DNA of 29,556 nucleotides, taken from IMG/VR virus record IMGVR_UViG_3300020467_000028, positions 1 through 29,556 of that record; one strand, given 5' to 3'. A program made the translations under genes and the position numbers. Position 1 is the stretch's first letter. Each line of letters begins with the position of its first letter. A model generated the notes under the pieces. The model was not told the DNA's origin. It saw nothing but the letters and a program-made list of their open reading frames with translations, and did not search any database. Below, in pieces: positions 1 through 8,191 of this stretch. This stretch comes from a virus.

Positions 1-494
1 CCAACAGCGCTAGCTCCTGAGCTTTCAGTTTCTTTTTTATCTTCTATAAATATTTTTCCCTTGCCACCTTTGATATCTCTAAACTCTCCTGTTGGAATAT
101 AATTAGGATTTTTAATTCTTACTTTGTTAGTGCCTCCTGTTCTAGACGGTCTTTCTACAATTATAAATTCATCCGTCGTATTAATTATAGATGGTTGTTT
201 TTTAAATTTTGTGCCTTTACCGACTGCACTTGATCCTGCTGGTAACTCTTCAACACTTCTTATAGAAGCAACTCCCATTTCAGTTGCATCCATAGGGAAA
301 CTTTTCATTCTTTGATCTAAGTTAATTTGTCCTCCAGAAGTGCCAACATCAAATCTTTGATTTTGTAAATTTTTTATATTAGACGGTAACAAAAACATAT
401 TTCTATTACCAAAATAACCTTCTTGTGCACGCACTCTAGGTGTAAGTTGATCTATTCCTCCGCCTCTTCTAAATGATGGTCTTCTAAAATACAT
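1..494 (-). CDS. Unidentified protein, 3' end cut by window edge
   Basis: An open frame starts with ATG at 494 and runs 164 codons without a stop to the window edge, so the C-terminus is missing. It begins MYFRRPSFRRGGGIDQLTP, then has a mixed, polar, Gly- and Lys-containing sequence with no membrane segment. Its ATG shares one base with the stop codon of the upstream gene (TAATG), so translation is probably coupled to it. The basic, Gly-rich start (RRPSFRRGGG) resembles the starts of other virion-associated proteins of marine phages. I do not recognise a domain. Its place after two likely virion proteins suggests a structural or injected protein, which is inference. Confidence 0.75.
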   Translation of the reverse strand, partial: MYFRRPSFRRGGGIDQLTPRVRAQEGYFGNRNMFLLPSNIKNLQNQRFDVGTSGGQINLDQRMKSFPMDATEMGVASIRSVEELPAGSSAVGKGTKFKKQPSIINTTDEFIIVERPSRTGGTNKVRIKNPNYIPTGEFRDIKGGKGKIFIEDKKETESSGASAV

Positions 495-1420
495 TATCTT
501 CTGCCTCCAAAGATACTACCTAGACCATAAGCACTTAGTCCAGCAGAAAGAGCTTGTGATAGAGGACCTAAACTACCTCCTGCTCCACCTAATTCTGTTC
601 TAGTAGTTGAAAAAGGAACTCCACCAACTTGACTTGCTATCCCTGATCCAAGAGCCTGTATTCTAGTTAATGGTTCTTGAAATGCTAATTGATTTCTTTG
701 TTGAGCTGCATCTAATACTGCTTGTCTGTAAGCTAGATCTCCTGTACCAGCAGCGCCTAAAGATTGTGTGGTTGTTGCCGCTAATGATGGCTGTAATGAG
801 GCAAGACCTCTTTGTTGATTAAAAGCTGTTTGAGCTAAATTTTGTGCTTGAGTAAATCCTTGACCTAATAACTGCGCTTGTAAGGCTGCTCTGTTTTGAG
901 CTGCTTGTGATGCGTATTCGGCTGCAGCCACACCTTCTCTGCCTCCACCAAAAGCTCCCGCTTGAATAGCGTTAGCTGCTAGTTGAGGAACACCTTTTGC
1001 GGTTTGTCTATCAAATTCTGTCAAAGTTGTGTCAATAACTTGTTGTTGATATGGCGACATAAACTGTTGAAAAGCTTGTGGACCAGAAAGTTTTGCCGCT
1101 TCGTCTAAAAAAGGTTGATAGCCTGCAACTCCAGTGCCGGTGCCTACTCCACTAACCGCTCCCTCAGAGTCAAATGTTAATTGACCGAGTCCAGCTTGTG
1201 TTGCCGCTGCCTGTTGAGCAGCTTGTGTTAATGCGTTTTGGGTTGCAACCTGCGGGCCCAGTTGAGCTAAGGTTGGAACTGTTCCTATTACATTTCCTTG
1301 AGCATCTAAAATTTGTGAACCAGGAGCTCTACCAACCTGTTGTGTTAGTAGATCAATAAAATTTTCTTGAGCTGCCTCTATAAAAGGAGCTTGTCTACTA
1401 ATTTGTGTATAATCTGCCAT
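494..1420 (-). CDS. Ala/Gln-rich probable virion protein
   Basis: This 308-aa protein is dominated by Ala, Gln, Gly and Leu. Its middle (about residues 85-245) looks like long amphipathic helices rich in AQ pairs, and its C-terminus is Gly/Ser/Leu-rich, ending FGGRR. There is no signal peptide and no clear membrane span. The start overlaps the previous stop (TAATG at 1420). Gln/Ala-rich helical proteins at this place in short-tailed phages are often internal virion or DNA-ejection proteins (compare the P22 and T7 ejection proteins). That comparison rests on composition and position only; no family was recognised. Confidence 0.75.
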   Translation of the reverse strand: MADYTQISRQAPFIEAAQENFIDLLTQQVGRAPGSQILDAQGNVIGTVPTLAQLGPQVATQNALTQAAQQAAATQAGLGQLTFDSEGAVSGVGTGTGVAGYQPFLDEAAKLSGPQAFQQFMSPYQQQVIDTTLTEFDRQTAKGVPQLAANAIQAGAFGGGREGVAAAEYASQAAQNRAALQAQLLGQGFTQAQNLAQTAFNQQRGLASLQPSLAATTTQSLGAAGTGDLAYRQAVLDAAQQRNQLAFQEPLTRIQALGSGIASQVGGVPFSTTRTELGGAGGSLGPLSQALSAGLSAYGLGSIFGGRR

Positions 1421-3525
1421 TATGCTTTTCCTACCTGTTCTGCATTTTTCATGAGGTTATAAAGTTTTTTAGATCCTTTTTCAACATCACCTCCACCAAT
1501 ACCTCGCACGGCATCGGCTGTTATTACAAATTCATTTTTACTTAACATAGCTGGTACGTCGTCAGCCTTTTCTTTAATACCTACTGGTACAAAACCACCT
1601 TCATCTCTGTAATCTCGTTCTTTTACTCCAGCACTATTTTTTCTTATTTTGCCTGTAGGCACATTACTAATACCTCCTACAGACTTAAATTCTTTACCTG
1701 TCAATTGAAATATCTCTGCTTCAATGTCAGTGACGTCTTCACCTTTTGCTATTTTTTCATCTCTTAATATTAATAGTTCGGATACTCTGTTAGCACCTTT
1801 AGCATATTTAATTCTACCGCCATCAGCTTTTTTTAGTTTTAAAAATTCTTTTAAGACCATTTCATCCTCTGGAAACATGCCTGGGTTTTTAAGAATTTTA
1901 TGTAAATTTCTAAATGAGCTACTTGTCTGTCTTATCGTGGGATTTCCTAAAGCTCTAAACAAACGTGATTTTTCATCTCTAGTAAATACTGCATCAGAGT
2001 AGGCCATTAACATATCATCCAAATCATCTATGTTATCGTCATCACCTGCTTCAACATCAATCGTCATAATACCTATTTCTGCTTCTTCAGGTTTCGTTCC
2101 TCTTCTTAATCCTATTCTACCGCCGTCTTTTAAACCTGCCATTTCAGCCATAGCCTCAAGTTTTTCATCTCTTCTATTTAAGTCTCTTATTAAGTCACGA
2201 GCGTATGCTCCCATAGCATCTGGGTCTGGTATATCTCTTCCTTCTATATCGTACTCGCTATCATATTTGTCCATATTTTTCATAAACGACTCTTCTAAAT
2301 TTTTTAACTTATCTTCTATTTTTTTTTCTTCGTATTTCTCTAAAAAAGACATATCATCATACTCTTTATCTCCAATTTTTTTTACAAACTCTCCTGCTTC
2401 AACTACTATATCCTCGCCTTTGTCGTAAGTTTTATCAAAATCAGCTGCCGTTTCTAAAAATCTAACATAGTCTCCTAAAGTAAATATTCCAGAAGGAGCG
2501 GTGCCTTGTTCAAAACCTATTCTACCTCCAACGGCTCTCATCTCTGGGACAAGTTCGTTTAATAATTTCATACCGTCTTCATAAGTCATTTCTCCTGATC
2601 TAATTAATTGAGGCACTATAGACTTGTAATAAAAATTTTTTTCGTCTTCATCGTACTTACCATCTAAATCATTCATAAGTTCATTAAGGAATTTCATGTC
2701 TTTACTTGGTGTTCCTTCAGCATATCCTATTCTTCCGCCCTCTTTTTTACCACCAAAAAAGTTAGTTAAGTAACTTGCATACTCAGCTTGTTTCTCAGCC
2801 TTGGTAGCTTCATCGTATTCTTCTTCTGTGATATCAACACCTGCCTGGTTAGCCAGAGCTCTTGCTTCTGCATATGAGGTTGCAAAAGCTGCAGCTCCCA
2901 AAACGGCTGCTTTATCAATAGAACCATCCTTGTTTGTAAACATAGCCTTACCAAATTTTTTAGCACCGTCTGTAATAGTTTTACCTATTTTTTGATAATC
3001 TTGATTGCTTATTCCATCAAATAAATTTTTTAAAAATCCCGGTTCATTACTGACTGCAGTTTTGTCAATAGCTGTAACCACATCGCCACCTGCTACACCT
3101 TCTACTGTAAGATCGTCAAAATAAGTAGATTGTGGAGCTCCTATGGGTGAGCTAAAACCTTCTAAAAAATTACCACGTGTAAATGCGCCTTCTTTGCCAA
3201 ATGGATTACCTTGAAGCTCTGCTCCACCTAAAAGTCTTGCCCCTTGTCCTAATCCGTATGTTATGGCTCCTCGTTTAAGAGACTCTCCTATTCTACCTGT
3301 TTGATCAAATGTACCTATACCGCCCATAGCTGCTGCAAGAGCCGGGTTGAAAGGAGCTACAAAAGGTGCTGCTCTAACAGCAATTTCAGAAATTTCATTA
3401 GGTATGATTTTTCTAACAAATTTTTTAAGAGAACTACCTAAGCCAAACTTCTCTCTGGGTGAAACATTCATAATTCCACCGTTTGCTTGTAATTGTCTGT
3501 TCATTAAAGATCGTGATATCGCCAT
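1420..3525 (-). CDS. 701-aa probable virion protein with GGRIG repeats
   Basis: Three regions are visible. The N-terminus (1-110) is basic and Gly/Ala-rich. The middle (about 230-580) is acidic and helical, interrupted four times by the motif Gly-Gly-Arg-Ile-x-aromatic/Leu-x-x-Gly-Thr/Ala, at residues 263-272, 333-342, 468-477 and 569-578. The C-terminus (about 643-701) contains DDVPAMLSKNEFVITADAVR and ends with a helix. A similar C-terminal segment (PAMLS-x-x-E-F-V) occurs in many phage structural or internal proteins, from memory. The ATG at 3525 is preceded by a 55-bp gap. The repeats could be linkers or processing sites between helical modules. The function is unknown; a virion or ejection role is inferred from position. 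Confidence 0.8.
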   Translation of the reverse strand: MAISRSLMNRQLQANGGIMNVSPREKFGLGSSLKKFVRKIIPNEISEIAVRAAPFVAPFNPALAAAMGGIGTFDQTGRIGESLKRGAITYGLGQGARLLGGAELQGNPFGKEGAFTRGNFLEGFSSPIGAPQSTYFDDLTVEGVAGGDVVTAIDKTAVSNEPGFLKNLFDGISNQDYQKIGKTITDGAKKFGKAMFTNKDGSIDKAAVLGAAAFATSYAEARALANQAGVDITEEEYDEATKAEKQAEYASYLTNFFGGKKEGGRIGYAEGTPSKDMKFLNELMNDLDGKYDEDEKNFYYKSIVPQLIRSGEMTYEDGMKLLNELVPEMRAVGGRIGFEQGTAPSGIFTLGDYVRFLETAADFDKTYDKGEDIVVEAGEFVKKIGDKEYDDMSFLEKYEEKKIEDKLKNLEESFMKNMDKYDSEYDIEGRDIPDPDAMGAYARDLIRDLNRRDEKLEAMAEMAGLKDGGRIGLRRGTKPEEAEIGIMTIDVEAGDDDNIDDLDDMLMAYSDAVFTRDEKSRLFRALGNPTIRQTSSSFRNLHKILKNPGMFPEDEMVLKEFLKLKKADGGRIKYAKGANRVSELLILRDEKIAKGEDVTDIEAEIFQLTGKEFKSVGGISNVPTGKIRKNSAGVKERDYRDEGGFVPVGIKEKADDVPAMLSKNEFVITADAVRGIGGGDVEKGSKKLYNLMKNAEQVGKA

Positions 3526-3580
3526 AATTTAAGTACATTTATATTGTTGAGCAGGCGCAGAAATCCTGTAATAGTTTACT

Positions 3581-4510
3581 TTATTTGATTTTTGTAGTGT
3601 CGTCAACAGATTTGACAGGCCTTGTCGCCTGCCACAAATCATCTTTAAATCGACCAGTGTAACAATACTCTCCAATATGGCTGATAGGATCGTCTATATA
3701 ACCATATACTTTGCCTCCAATATCTGCCCATCTTTGACAAAAACCAAAGTCCTCTCCAAAATAACGCTTAGACTTAGTATCATGTAAGGTGTCAAATAAA
3801 TTATACATGTTATCTTTCTTTTCTTCTTTACCATTAATATTTGTTGGCTGGTATATTTCTAAATGAGGATAAGCTTCAATCATTTTTTCAATAACATTTC
3901 TTTTTATTAACATGCATCCTGTGGGAGCATGAGTAAGTTCAGCTAATCCTTTCTCTACTGTAATAGAATTAGGATCTTTTACTTTAACTGGAAAAGTAAA
4001 ACCAGATCTAGCTAACTCGTCTGCGTTATTAATTGCACCTTCTTTAGTATCTAATCTTCTCCATATCTTATCCCAACTCATCGTCTTCATTGGATATGGA
4101 ACACTAATTATGTCTTTATCAAAGTCTAACATTTTAAAAATAGTTTTAGCTCTAAAATCAATGTCCGAATCTATAAATAATAAATGAGTATATTTATCTT
4201 CATGGTTTAAAAATTCTGCTACACATAAATTTCTACCTTGTGTGACTAATGATGATTTTAATAAAGTAAAACTACATAAAATTCCTTTTTTCCAACAAGC
4301 CTGTTGAAACTTTAAAACTGCTTGACAATAGTGCATGCTTACATCGCTATGACACGGTGTACACACCATGACTTTGTAAGGAGAAACCCCCACATTTATT
4401 TCAGTTACTTTATCTTCTACTTTATTAGTTTTAATTGTTTGATACGTATCGTTATTAGGTGCTTCTTCTTTATCTACATTAAACCATATGGGTTCATTTG
4501 CTTTTTGCAT
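3581..4510 (-). CDS. GT-A-fold glycosyltransferase
   Basis: The 309-aa protein has the layout of a metal-dependent, nucleotide-sugar-using glycosyltransferase. A beta-strand VMVCTPCH (47-54) opens the fold, TQGRNLCVAEFL (90-101) follows, and the DxD metal and sugar-nucleotide motif is FIDSDIDF (112-119, Asp114 and Asp116). Downstream are GEDFGFCQRW (252-261), typical of the acceptor-side acidic motif, and His278. The first 40 residues are a charged extension. Its ATG lies 17 bp inside the upstream glycosyltransferase gene in another frame, so the pair is translated together. It probably acts in the host cytoplasm; the acceptor (virion protein, host glycan or DNA) cannot be told. Confidence 0.85.
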   Translation of the reverse strand: MQKANEPIWFNVDKEEAPNNDTYQTIKTNKVEDKVTEINVGVSPYKVMVCTPCHSDVSMHYCQAVLKFQQACWKKGILCSFTLLKSSLVTQGRNLCVAEFLNHEDKYTHLLFIDSDIDFRAKTIFKMLDFDKDIISVPYPMKTMSWDKIWRRLDTKEGAINNADELARSGFTFPVKVKDPNSITVEKGLAELTHAPTGCMLIKRNVIEKMIEAYPHLEIYQPTNINGKEEKKDNMYNLFDTLHDTKSKRYFGEDFGFCQRWADIGGKVYGYIDDPISHIGEYCYTGRFKDDLWQATRPVKSVDDTTKIK

Positions 4511-5441
4511 TAAGTGCTCCTTGTAAAAATCTAGTCCACACCGACGCCTGTTTAGGCCAAGAATAATATATTTGCGCGTAATTAGATTGAGTTGTTAAAT
4601 GACTATGAATTTGAGGTTCATGTAAAGTTTCAACAGCAGCAGAAATTCCATATGCAAATTTTTCTGCTAAAGCTTTATAATTATTATCGTACGGAATATA
4701 CATAGGAAACTCGGCCCCTGTTTCAAATAGAGCTCCATAATTAGTGGTGATGCAATATAGGCCTGCAGACATAGACTCTAATAAAGATATACATGAAGTC
4801 TCTTCGAAGATACTTGGGTACACATACATATTATAATTTTTTATATTTTCTCTAATATATTCATTTGATCTATATCCAATGTAGTTTACGTTAGGAAGTT
4901 CTCTAGCTTGATCGTAGAGTCCTTGATAGTTATGGTCATTTTTATCCATAAAATCTTTTCCGTAAACTTCACAAGAAGAATAAACATCTAAACTAATTAA
5001 AGGATTTTTAACCAACTGCATCGCACCTAACAATACAGATAAACCACGCCAAGGGGTGTTTTGATGAATAATTTTTACTGGGTCACCTTTTCTGTAATGC
5101 TTTGATTGTTCTATTTTTTCTACGCCATTCTTGATTACGATGCATTTTTCTGTAGGAATACCAAACATCATTCTAAATTTTTCATAGTTCCAATGAGAGT
5201 TGAAGACATACCAATCATACTGTTTGTGATTTCCTCGGTCCTTGAACCAACCATAAAGATTAGGTTGGTCGTAAGAATTTTTTTGCCAAAGTATGTTAAG
5301 CTTATTAGGGTCTATAGGTACTTTACCAGGCACACTAGTGCATATCTGTACTTGATCTAATAATTTTTTATCTACGTATTTATGCAAGAAACCAAGTTGT
5401 AACTCGGTCCCACCTTTAGGGCTTGGGTTTTTTATTATCAT
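4494..5441 (-). CDS. GT-B-fold glycosyltransferase, GT4-like
   Basis: The 315-aa protein opens with KGGTE (9-13), the glycine loop near the start of GT4 enzymes. It has an interdomain HQNTPWRGLSVLLGAM segment (126-141) and the E-x7-E signature Glu214-Glu222 in EETSCISLLESMSAG, the donor-nucleotide site of retaining GT4 enzymes. It is somewhat short for the family (usually about 350-400 aa), mainly through a reduced N-terminal domain. The ATG at 5441 lies 26 bp inside the upstream 63-aa gene. The following GT-A gene overlaps its end by 17 bp. Two different glycosyltransferases in one overlap-coupled unit suggest stepwise building of one glycan. The substrate is unknown. Confidence 0.88.
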   Translation of the reverse strand: MIIKNPSPKGGTELQLGFLHKYVDKKLLDQVQICTSVPGKVPIDPNKLNILWQKNSYDQPNLYGWFKDRGNHKQYDWYVFNSHWNYEKFRMMFGIPTEKCIVIKNGVEKIEQSKHYRKGDPVKIIHQNTPWRGLSVLLGAMQLVKNPLISLDVYSSCEVYGKDFMDKNDHNYQGLYDQARELPNVNYIGYRSNEYIRENIKNYNMYVYPSIFEETSCISLLESMSAGLYCITTNYGALFETGAEFPMYIPYDNNYKALAEKFAYGISAAVETLHEPQIHSHLTTQSNYAQIYYSWPKQASVWTRFLQGALNAKSK

Positions 5442-5607
5442 TCATTACTTTCTGAAAAACATCTAAGCCTTTTGGAGATACTTGAACTGTAACGTCGGTT
5501 ACAATATTAGGTCCTTCCATTTTTTTCTCAGACGTTTCGCCTGTCTTTGTATTTCTATAAATTGTTATAGTGGTACAATCTATTTTATGTATGTTATCCG
5601 TTTTCAT
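5416..5607 (-). CDS. 63-aa small protein upstream of glycosyltransferases
   Basis: A 63-aa, Lys/Thr-rich protein begins MKTDNIHKIDCTTITIYRN and ends KKPKP. The first half alternates hydrophobic and polar residues as in a small beta-sheet. It overlaps the upstream gene by 14 bp and the downstream glycosyltransferase by 26 bp, which fits a coupled chain of genes. No domain is recognised. It could be an accessory factor for the glycosyltransferases or a minor structural protein; nothing in the sequence decides this. Confidence 0.7.
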   Translation of the reverse strand: MKTDNIHKIDCTTITIYRNTKTGETSEKKMEGPNIVTDVTVQVSPKGLDVFQKVMNDNKKPKP

Positions 5608-5935
5608 TCTCTCTGTTTATTAAAGCATAACTAACAACAACTGTTACTTTACTTGCGGTAGCTGCCTGAGCTTTTATAGCATCTCCTGCTTCTAAATTCA
5701 ACCCCTGCGGTGCAGCATTTACTTGAGTGCTGGATGTGATTGTATCTCTAAAAAATTCCGTATCAGCAGAAGCAGAACTATCTCTTAAAGAGGCATTACA
5801 CAAAATACTTCCTGAGCTAGAATTGCTAAAATAAACACTTTTAACTATAGCTATGGCTGATGTAGAAATAGTTAAAACGGTATTAAGATTAGTGTCCCCT
5901 AAAGATTTAGTTGCATTTTTATATTGTATTGTCAT
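5594..5935 (-). CDS. Small beta-rich probable virion protein
   Basis: The 113-aa protein is rich in Ser, Thr, Ala and Val and short of Lys and Cys, a composition common in phage decoration and fibre proteins. Alternating hydrophobic strands (TVLTISTSAIAIVKSVYFSN, TVVVSYALIN) separated by Ser/Gly turns suggest a beta-sandwich. The start (ATG at 5935) overlaps the preceding stop as ATGA. It has no signal peptide. I cannot name a family; a structural role is inferred from composition and from its place among particle genes. Confidence 0.75.
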   Translation of the reverse strand: MTIQYKNATKSLGDTNLNTVLTISTSAIAIVKSVYFSNSSSGSILCNASLRDSSASADTEFFRDTITSSTQVNAAPQGLNLEAGDAIKAQAATASKVTVVVSYALINRENENG

Positions 5936-6096
5936 GATAAAAAGTAATTAAAAGCGTCCTGTTCATTTTTTAAATCTTGTTGAAAAGAAAAATTAAGTTG
6001 TTGTTTCATAGTGGTCATGGACTCAATTATTTGTCTTTGATTTTCTACGTCATATTCTTGTTTTGGTTCTGGTATATAATTAGTTAATTTAGCCAT
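5932..6096 (-). CDS. 54-aa small protein
   Basis: A short frame begins MAKLTNYIPEPKQEYDVENQ and ends FNYFLS. It is Gln/Asn-rich and mostly helical in character (residues 17-50), so it may form a short coiled coil. Its start shares a base with the stop of the upstream 44-aa gene (TAATG at 6096), and its TGA overlaps the start of the downstream 113-aa gene (ATGA). Neat coupling at both ends is the main evidence that it is real. No family was recognised. Confidence 0.72.
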   Translation of the reverse strand: MAKLTNYIPEPKQEYDVENQRQIIESMTTMKQQLNFSFQQDLKNEQDAFNYFLS

Positions 6097-6230
6097 TACG
6101 CTCTTTTCTTATCTACCCCTTTTATTTTTTTCTTATTTTTAGAAGCATAAAAAACAGCTTCTCCTTTTTTCTTCCCATATTGTTTTTTCATGGATTTCAT
6201 TATTTTTTTACCTTTTGTAGTTAATGGCAT
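6096..6230 (-). CDS. 44-aa basic protein (MPLTTKGKKIM type)
   Basis: This 44-aa, Lys-rich protein starts MPLTTKGKKIMKSMKKQYG and ends KKRA, with a central GEAVFYASKNK. Small proteins of this pattern (MPLT-x-KG-x-KIM ... YG-x-KKGE-x-VFYA) recur in many marine phage and metagenomic contigs, from memory, with no known function. The stop of the preceding structural gene lies one base before the ATG (TAGAATG), and its own stop overlaps the next ATG. It is expected to be strongly basic and could bind nucleic acid; that is inference. Confidence 0.8.
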   Translation of the reverse strand: MPLTTKGKKIMKSMKKQYGKKKGEAVFYASKNKKKIKGVDKKRA

Positions 6231-6231
6231 T

Positions 6232-8148
6232 CTATCTCCTTCCGTCTGGTTGAGCATCAAGTCTAAAACTACCATAACGCCAAGTTTCTCCTACAGCGTC
6301 ACATTCTATTTTAATAGATAGCAGTCTAGCTCTTGCTCTCGTATCTACTTTATCAGTGGTCTTTGTTATTGTAAAGGGTCCTAAAGACGAGCTTGCTTGT
6401 GTGTCTGAAGGAAAATCAGATATAAATAGTGTTACCTTAGAATTACCAACTAAAAATTTATAGTCTGGCATAAATCTTTTCATAGACATAAAAAATTCGC
6501 CGTCATCAATATCAAAATCCCCAGATCTAATAAAAGCATTTATAGAAGTTGTCCCTGTGCTATTGACCTGGTCATTACCCACTTCGTGAGCATAATAGAT
6601 ACTAGCACCGTATTTGTTTGTAATTCCTAAAATATCTGGAAATACGGGAGAGGTTGTTGATTCATAGTCTGTTGCATAAGGTTTATTAAATACTCCTTGA
6701 TCTTGATAAGTTGTTCTATCCAATGATGAAGTAGTCCAAGCATTTTCTTGAAAATTATAAGTCACACATCTGTCAATTTGATCAGATCCACTTTTTGGAT
6801 AAAACCAATTTACTTCTGTAAATAAACTATTTGGTGAAGAAAAAATTACATCTGACGCATTAAAATTTAATCCAAGATTTCCATTCTGTGTTGTAAAAAC
6901 AAAATCTTCTACCAAACAAGGTAAGGCTTTTACTGTACCATCATACATAAAAAATCCACCTTCATTAGACATCCAATAGATAGCACCATTTACATAAGAG
7001 GCGGAGTGTTGTGCTAAACATCCACAGTTGGTACCTACCTGTCTAACACTAAATGTAAATGGCGGACCAACAAACTGAATAACATAAGCAGCTTGATCCG
7101 TTAAAACAAAAACATAGTCTTTCCCTTGAATAGCGGCAGTAATTTTATTTCCTGTGTCAAGTCTAAAAGTTCCGGCTGTGTTGGTAGCCGTTGGAGTATA
7201 AGTATTTAAATCTTCTTGGTTTGAAAATCTTACAAACATTGGGTCTTGAGTGGTCGAATCTCCAATAGTTGTTTCAGTTCCAAAATGAAATAAATGTCTG
7301 TCTCTATCGGACACTAACGTAAATCTGCTTGCAGTTGGGTTAGCCGAAGTAGAAAAACCAGAAGTTGATTTAGATGCTCTTATTGTTCGAGCGTTTGTAG
7401 CTCCTGCATTCCACGTAAAAGTTTCACCATTAAATACTGTGGCTACTAACACTTCACCAAAATTATCAAGACTCCAATTTCCTGGATCTAGTACCACAGA
7501 ACTTGTAGATCTTTCCGTTCCCCAAGTAGATGCTCCCCAAGTCGATGTGCTCCAACCATAACCTGTTGTTTGTATAGTGGGTCCAACCTCAACATAAGGA
7601 TTAACAGTTGCAGCTCCAGCAGCCGTCATTCCAGAACCACCTTCGTTCCTTACAGCTTGTATGGTAAATTTATCTACTGTTGGAACGGTTAGTATTTCAT
7701 AAGCCACTTGTAATTCAGCGGGCGTATAATCAGAAGCACCTGTTACTGTAACTCCAGATAAAGTAATATATCTTCCTACTTTTAAATTATGAGATGATTT
7801 ATCTATGGTTATTACATTGGAACCATTAACAGTGGTTAAAGTGCATCCAGAAATAGCTGTATCTAAAGGAGAGATATCATAAAAATCGTTTCCGTAATAC
7901 AAAAACAAACCTTGAGAAGTTCCGATAGCTGCATATTTTTCACCTTTTAAACTAGTAAAAGCTACTTGAGCTCTAGCTGCTCCGGGTAATGTTTTTGATG
8001 AAGCTGTAAGTTGGGACCAACCTCCTATTTTTTCAGGTGCTGTATATCTAAAACGCACAAAATCTCCATCCACCCATTTTCCAGGAAGGGCTGAAGGGAC
8101 ACCTTGTTTGTTGAATCCAGCTGCAAAATCTACTTTTTTTAAGGCCAT
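6232..8148 (-). CDS. P22 gp10-like packaged-DNA stabilisation / tail hub protein
   Basis: The 638-aa protein starts at ATG 8148 (MALKKVDFAAGFNKQGVPSA). An upstream in-frame TTG would add a poor hydrophobic leader and was not used. The body reads as repeated beta-strands, as in the beta-propeller-like gp10 of P22: YVFVLTDQAAYVIQFVG, then a Cys-containing segment (VGTNCGCLAQ), SNEGGFFMYDG, and a C-terminal beta domain ending RLDAQPDGRR. An inserted module at about residues 85-175 (NLKVGRYITLSGVT, DKFTIQAV) resembles short beta modules found in many phage fibres. A WG-x-STWG motif occurs near residue 205. P22 gp10 closes the portal channel and carries the tail; I infer the same here. Confidence 0.72.
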   Translation of the reverse strand: MALKKVDFAAGFNKQGVPSALPGKWVDGDFVRFRYTAPEKIGGWSQLTASSKTLPGAARAQVAFTSLKGEKYAAIGTSQGLFLYYGNDFYDISPLDTAISGCTLTTVNGSNVITIDKSSHNLKVGRYITLSGVTVTGASDYTPAELQVAYEILTVPTVDKFTIQAVRNEGGSGMTAAGAATVNPYVEVGPTIQTTGYGWSTSTWGASTWGTERSTSSVVLDPGNWSLDNFGEVLVATVFNGETFTWNAGATNARTIRASKSTSGFSTSANPTASRFTLVSDRDRHLFHFGTETTIGDSTTQDPMFVRFSNQEDLNTYTPTATNTAGTFRLDTGNKITAAIQGKDYVFVLTDQAAYVIQFVGPPFTFSVRQVGTNCGCLAQHSASYVNGAIYWMSNEGGFFMYDGTVKALPCLVEDFVFTTQNGNLGLNFNASDVIFSSPNSLFTEVNWFYPKSGSDQIDRCVTYNFQENAWTTSSLDRTTYQDQGVFNKPYATDYESTTSPVFPDILGITNKYGASIYYAHEVGNDQVNSTGTTSINAFIRSGDFDIDDGEFFMSMKRFMPDYKFLVGNSKVTLFISDFPSDTQASSSLGPFTITKTTDKVDTRARARLLSIKIECDAVGETWRYGSFRLDAQPDGRR

Positions 8149-8191
8149 AAATATGTTATATAGCAGTTTAATAATTAATGAAAGATACAAA
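8149..8191. promoter_or_regulatory. Divergent 43-bp intergenic region, candidate bidirectional promoter
   Basis: This is the only gap between the minus-strand gp10-like gene and the first plus-strand oxygenase gene. It is almost all A/T and contains TATATAG and TTTAATAATT, either of which could act as a -10 element; no convincing -35 element is seen. Since the plus-strand genes oppose all transcription around them, a promoter must lie here or just inside the gp10-like gene. Its role is inferred from layout. Confidence 0.35.

Noticed and set aside
8149-8190. Longer start of the gp10-like gene giving a hydrophobic leader that looks like a signal peptide
   Set aside because: It depends on a TTG start and an A/T-rich gap; the ATG at 8148 gives a natural N-terminus.
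8108-8191. Upstream ATG for oxygenase 1
   Set aside because: It runs into the opposing gp10-like gene and adds residues not fitting the fold; ATG 8192 is a better start.
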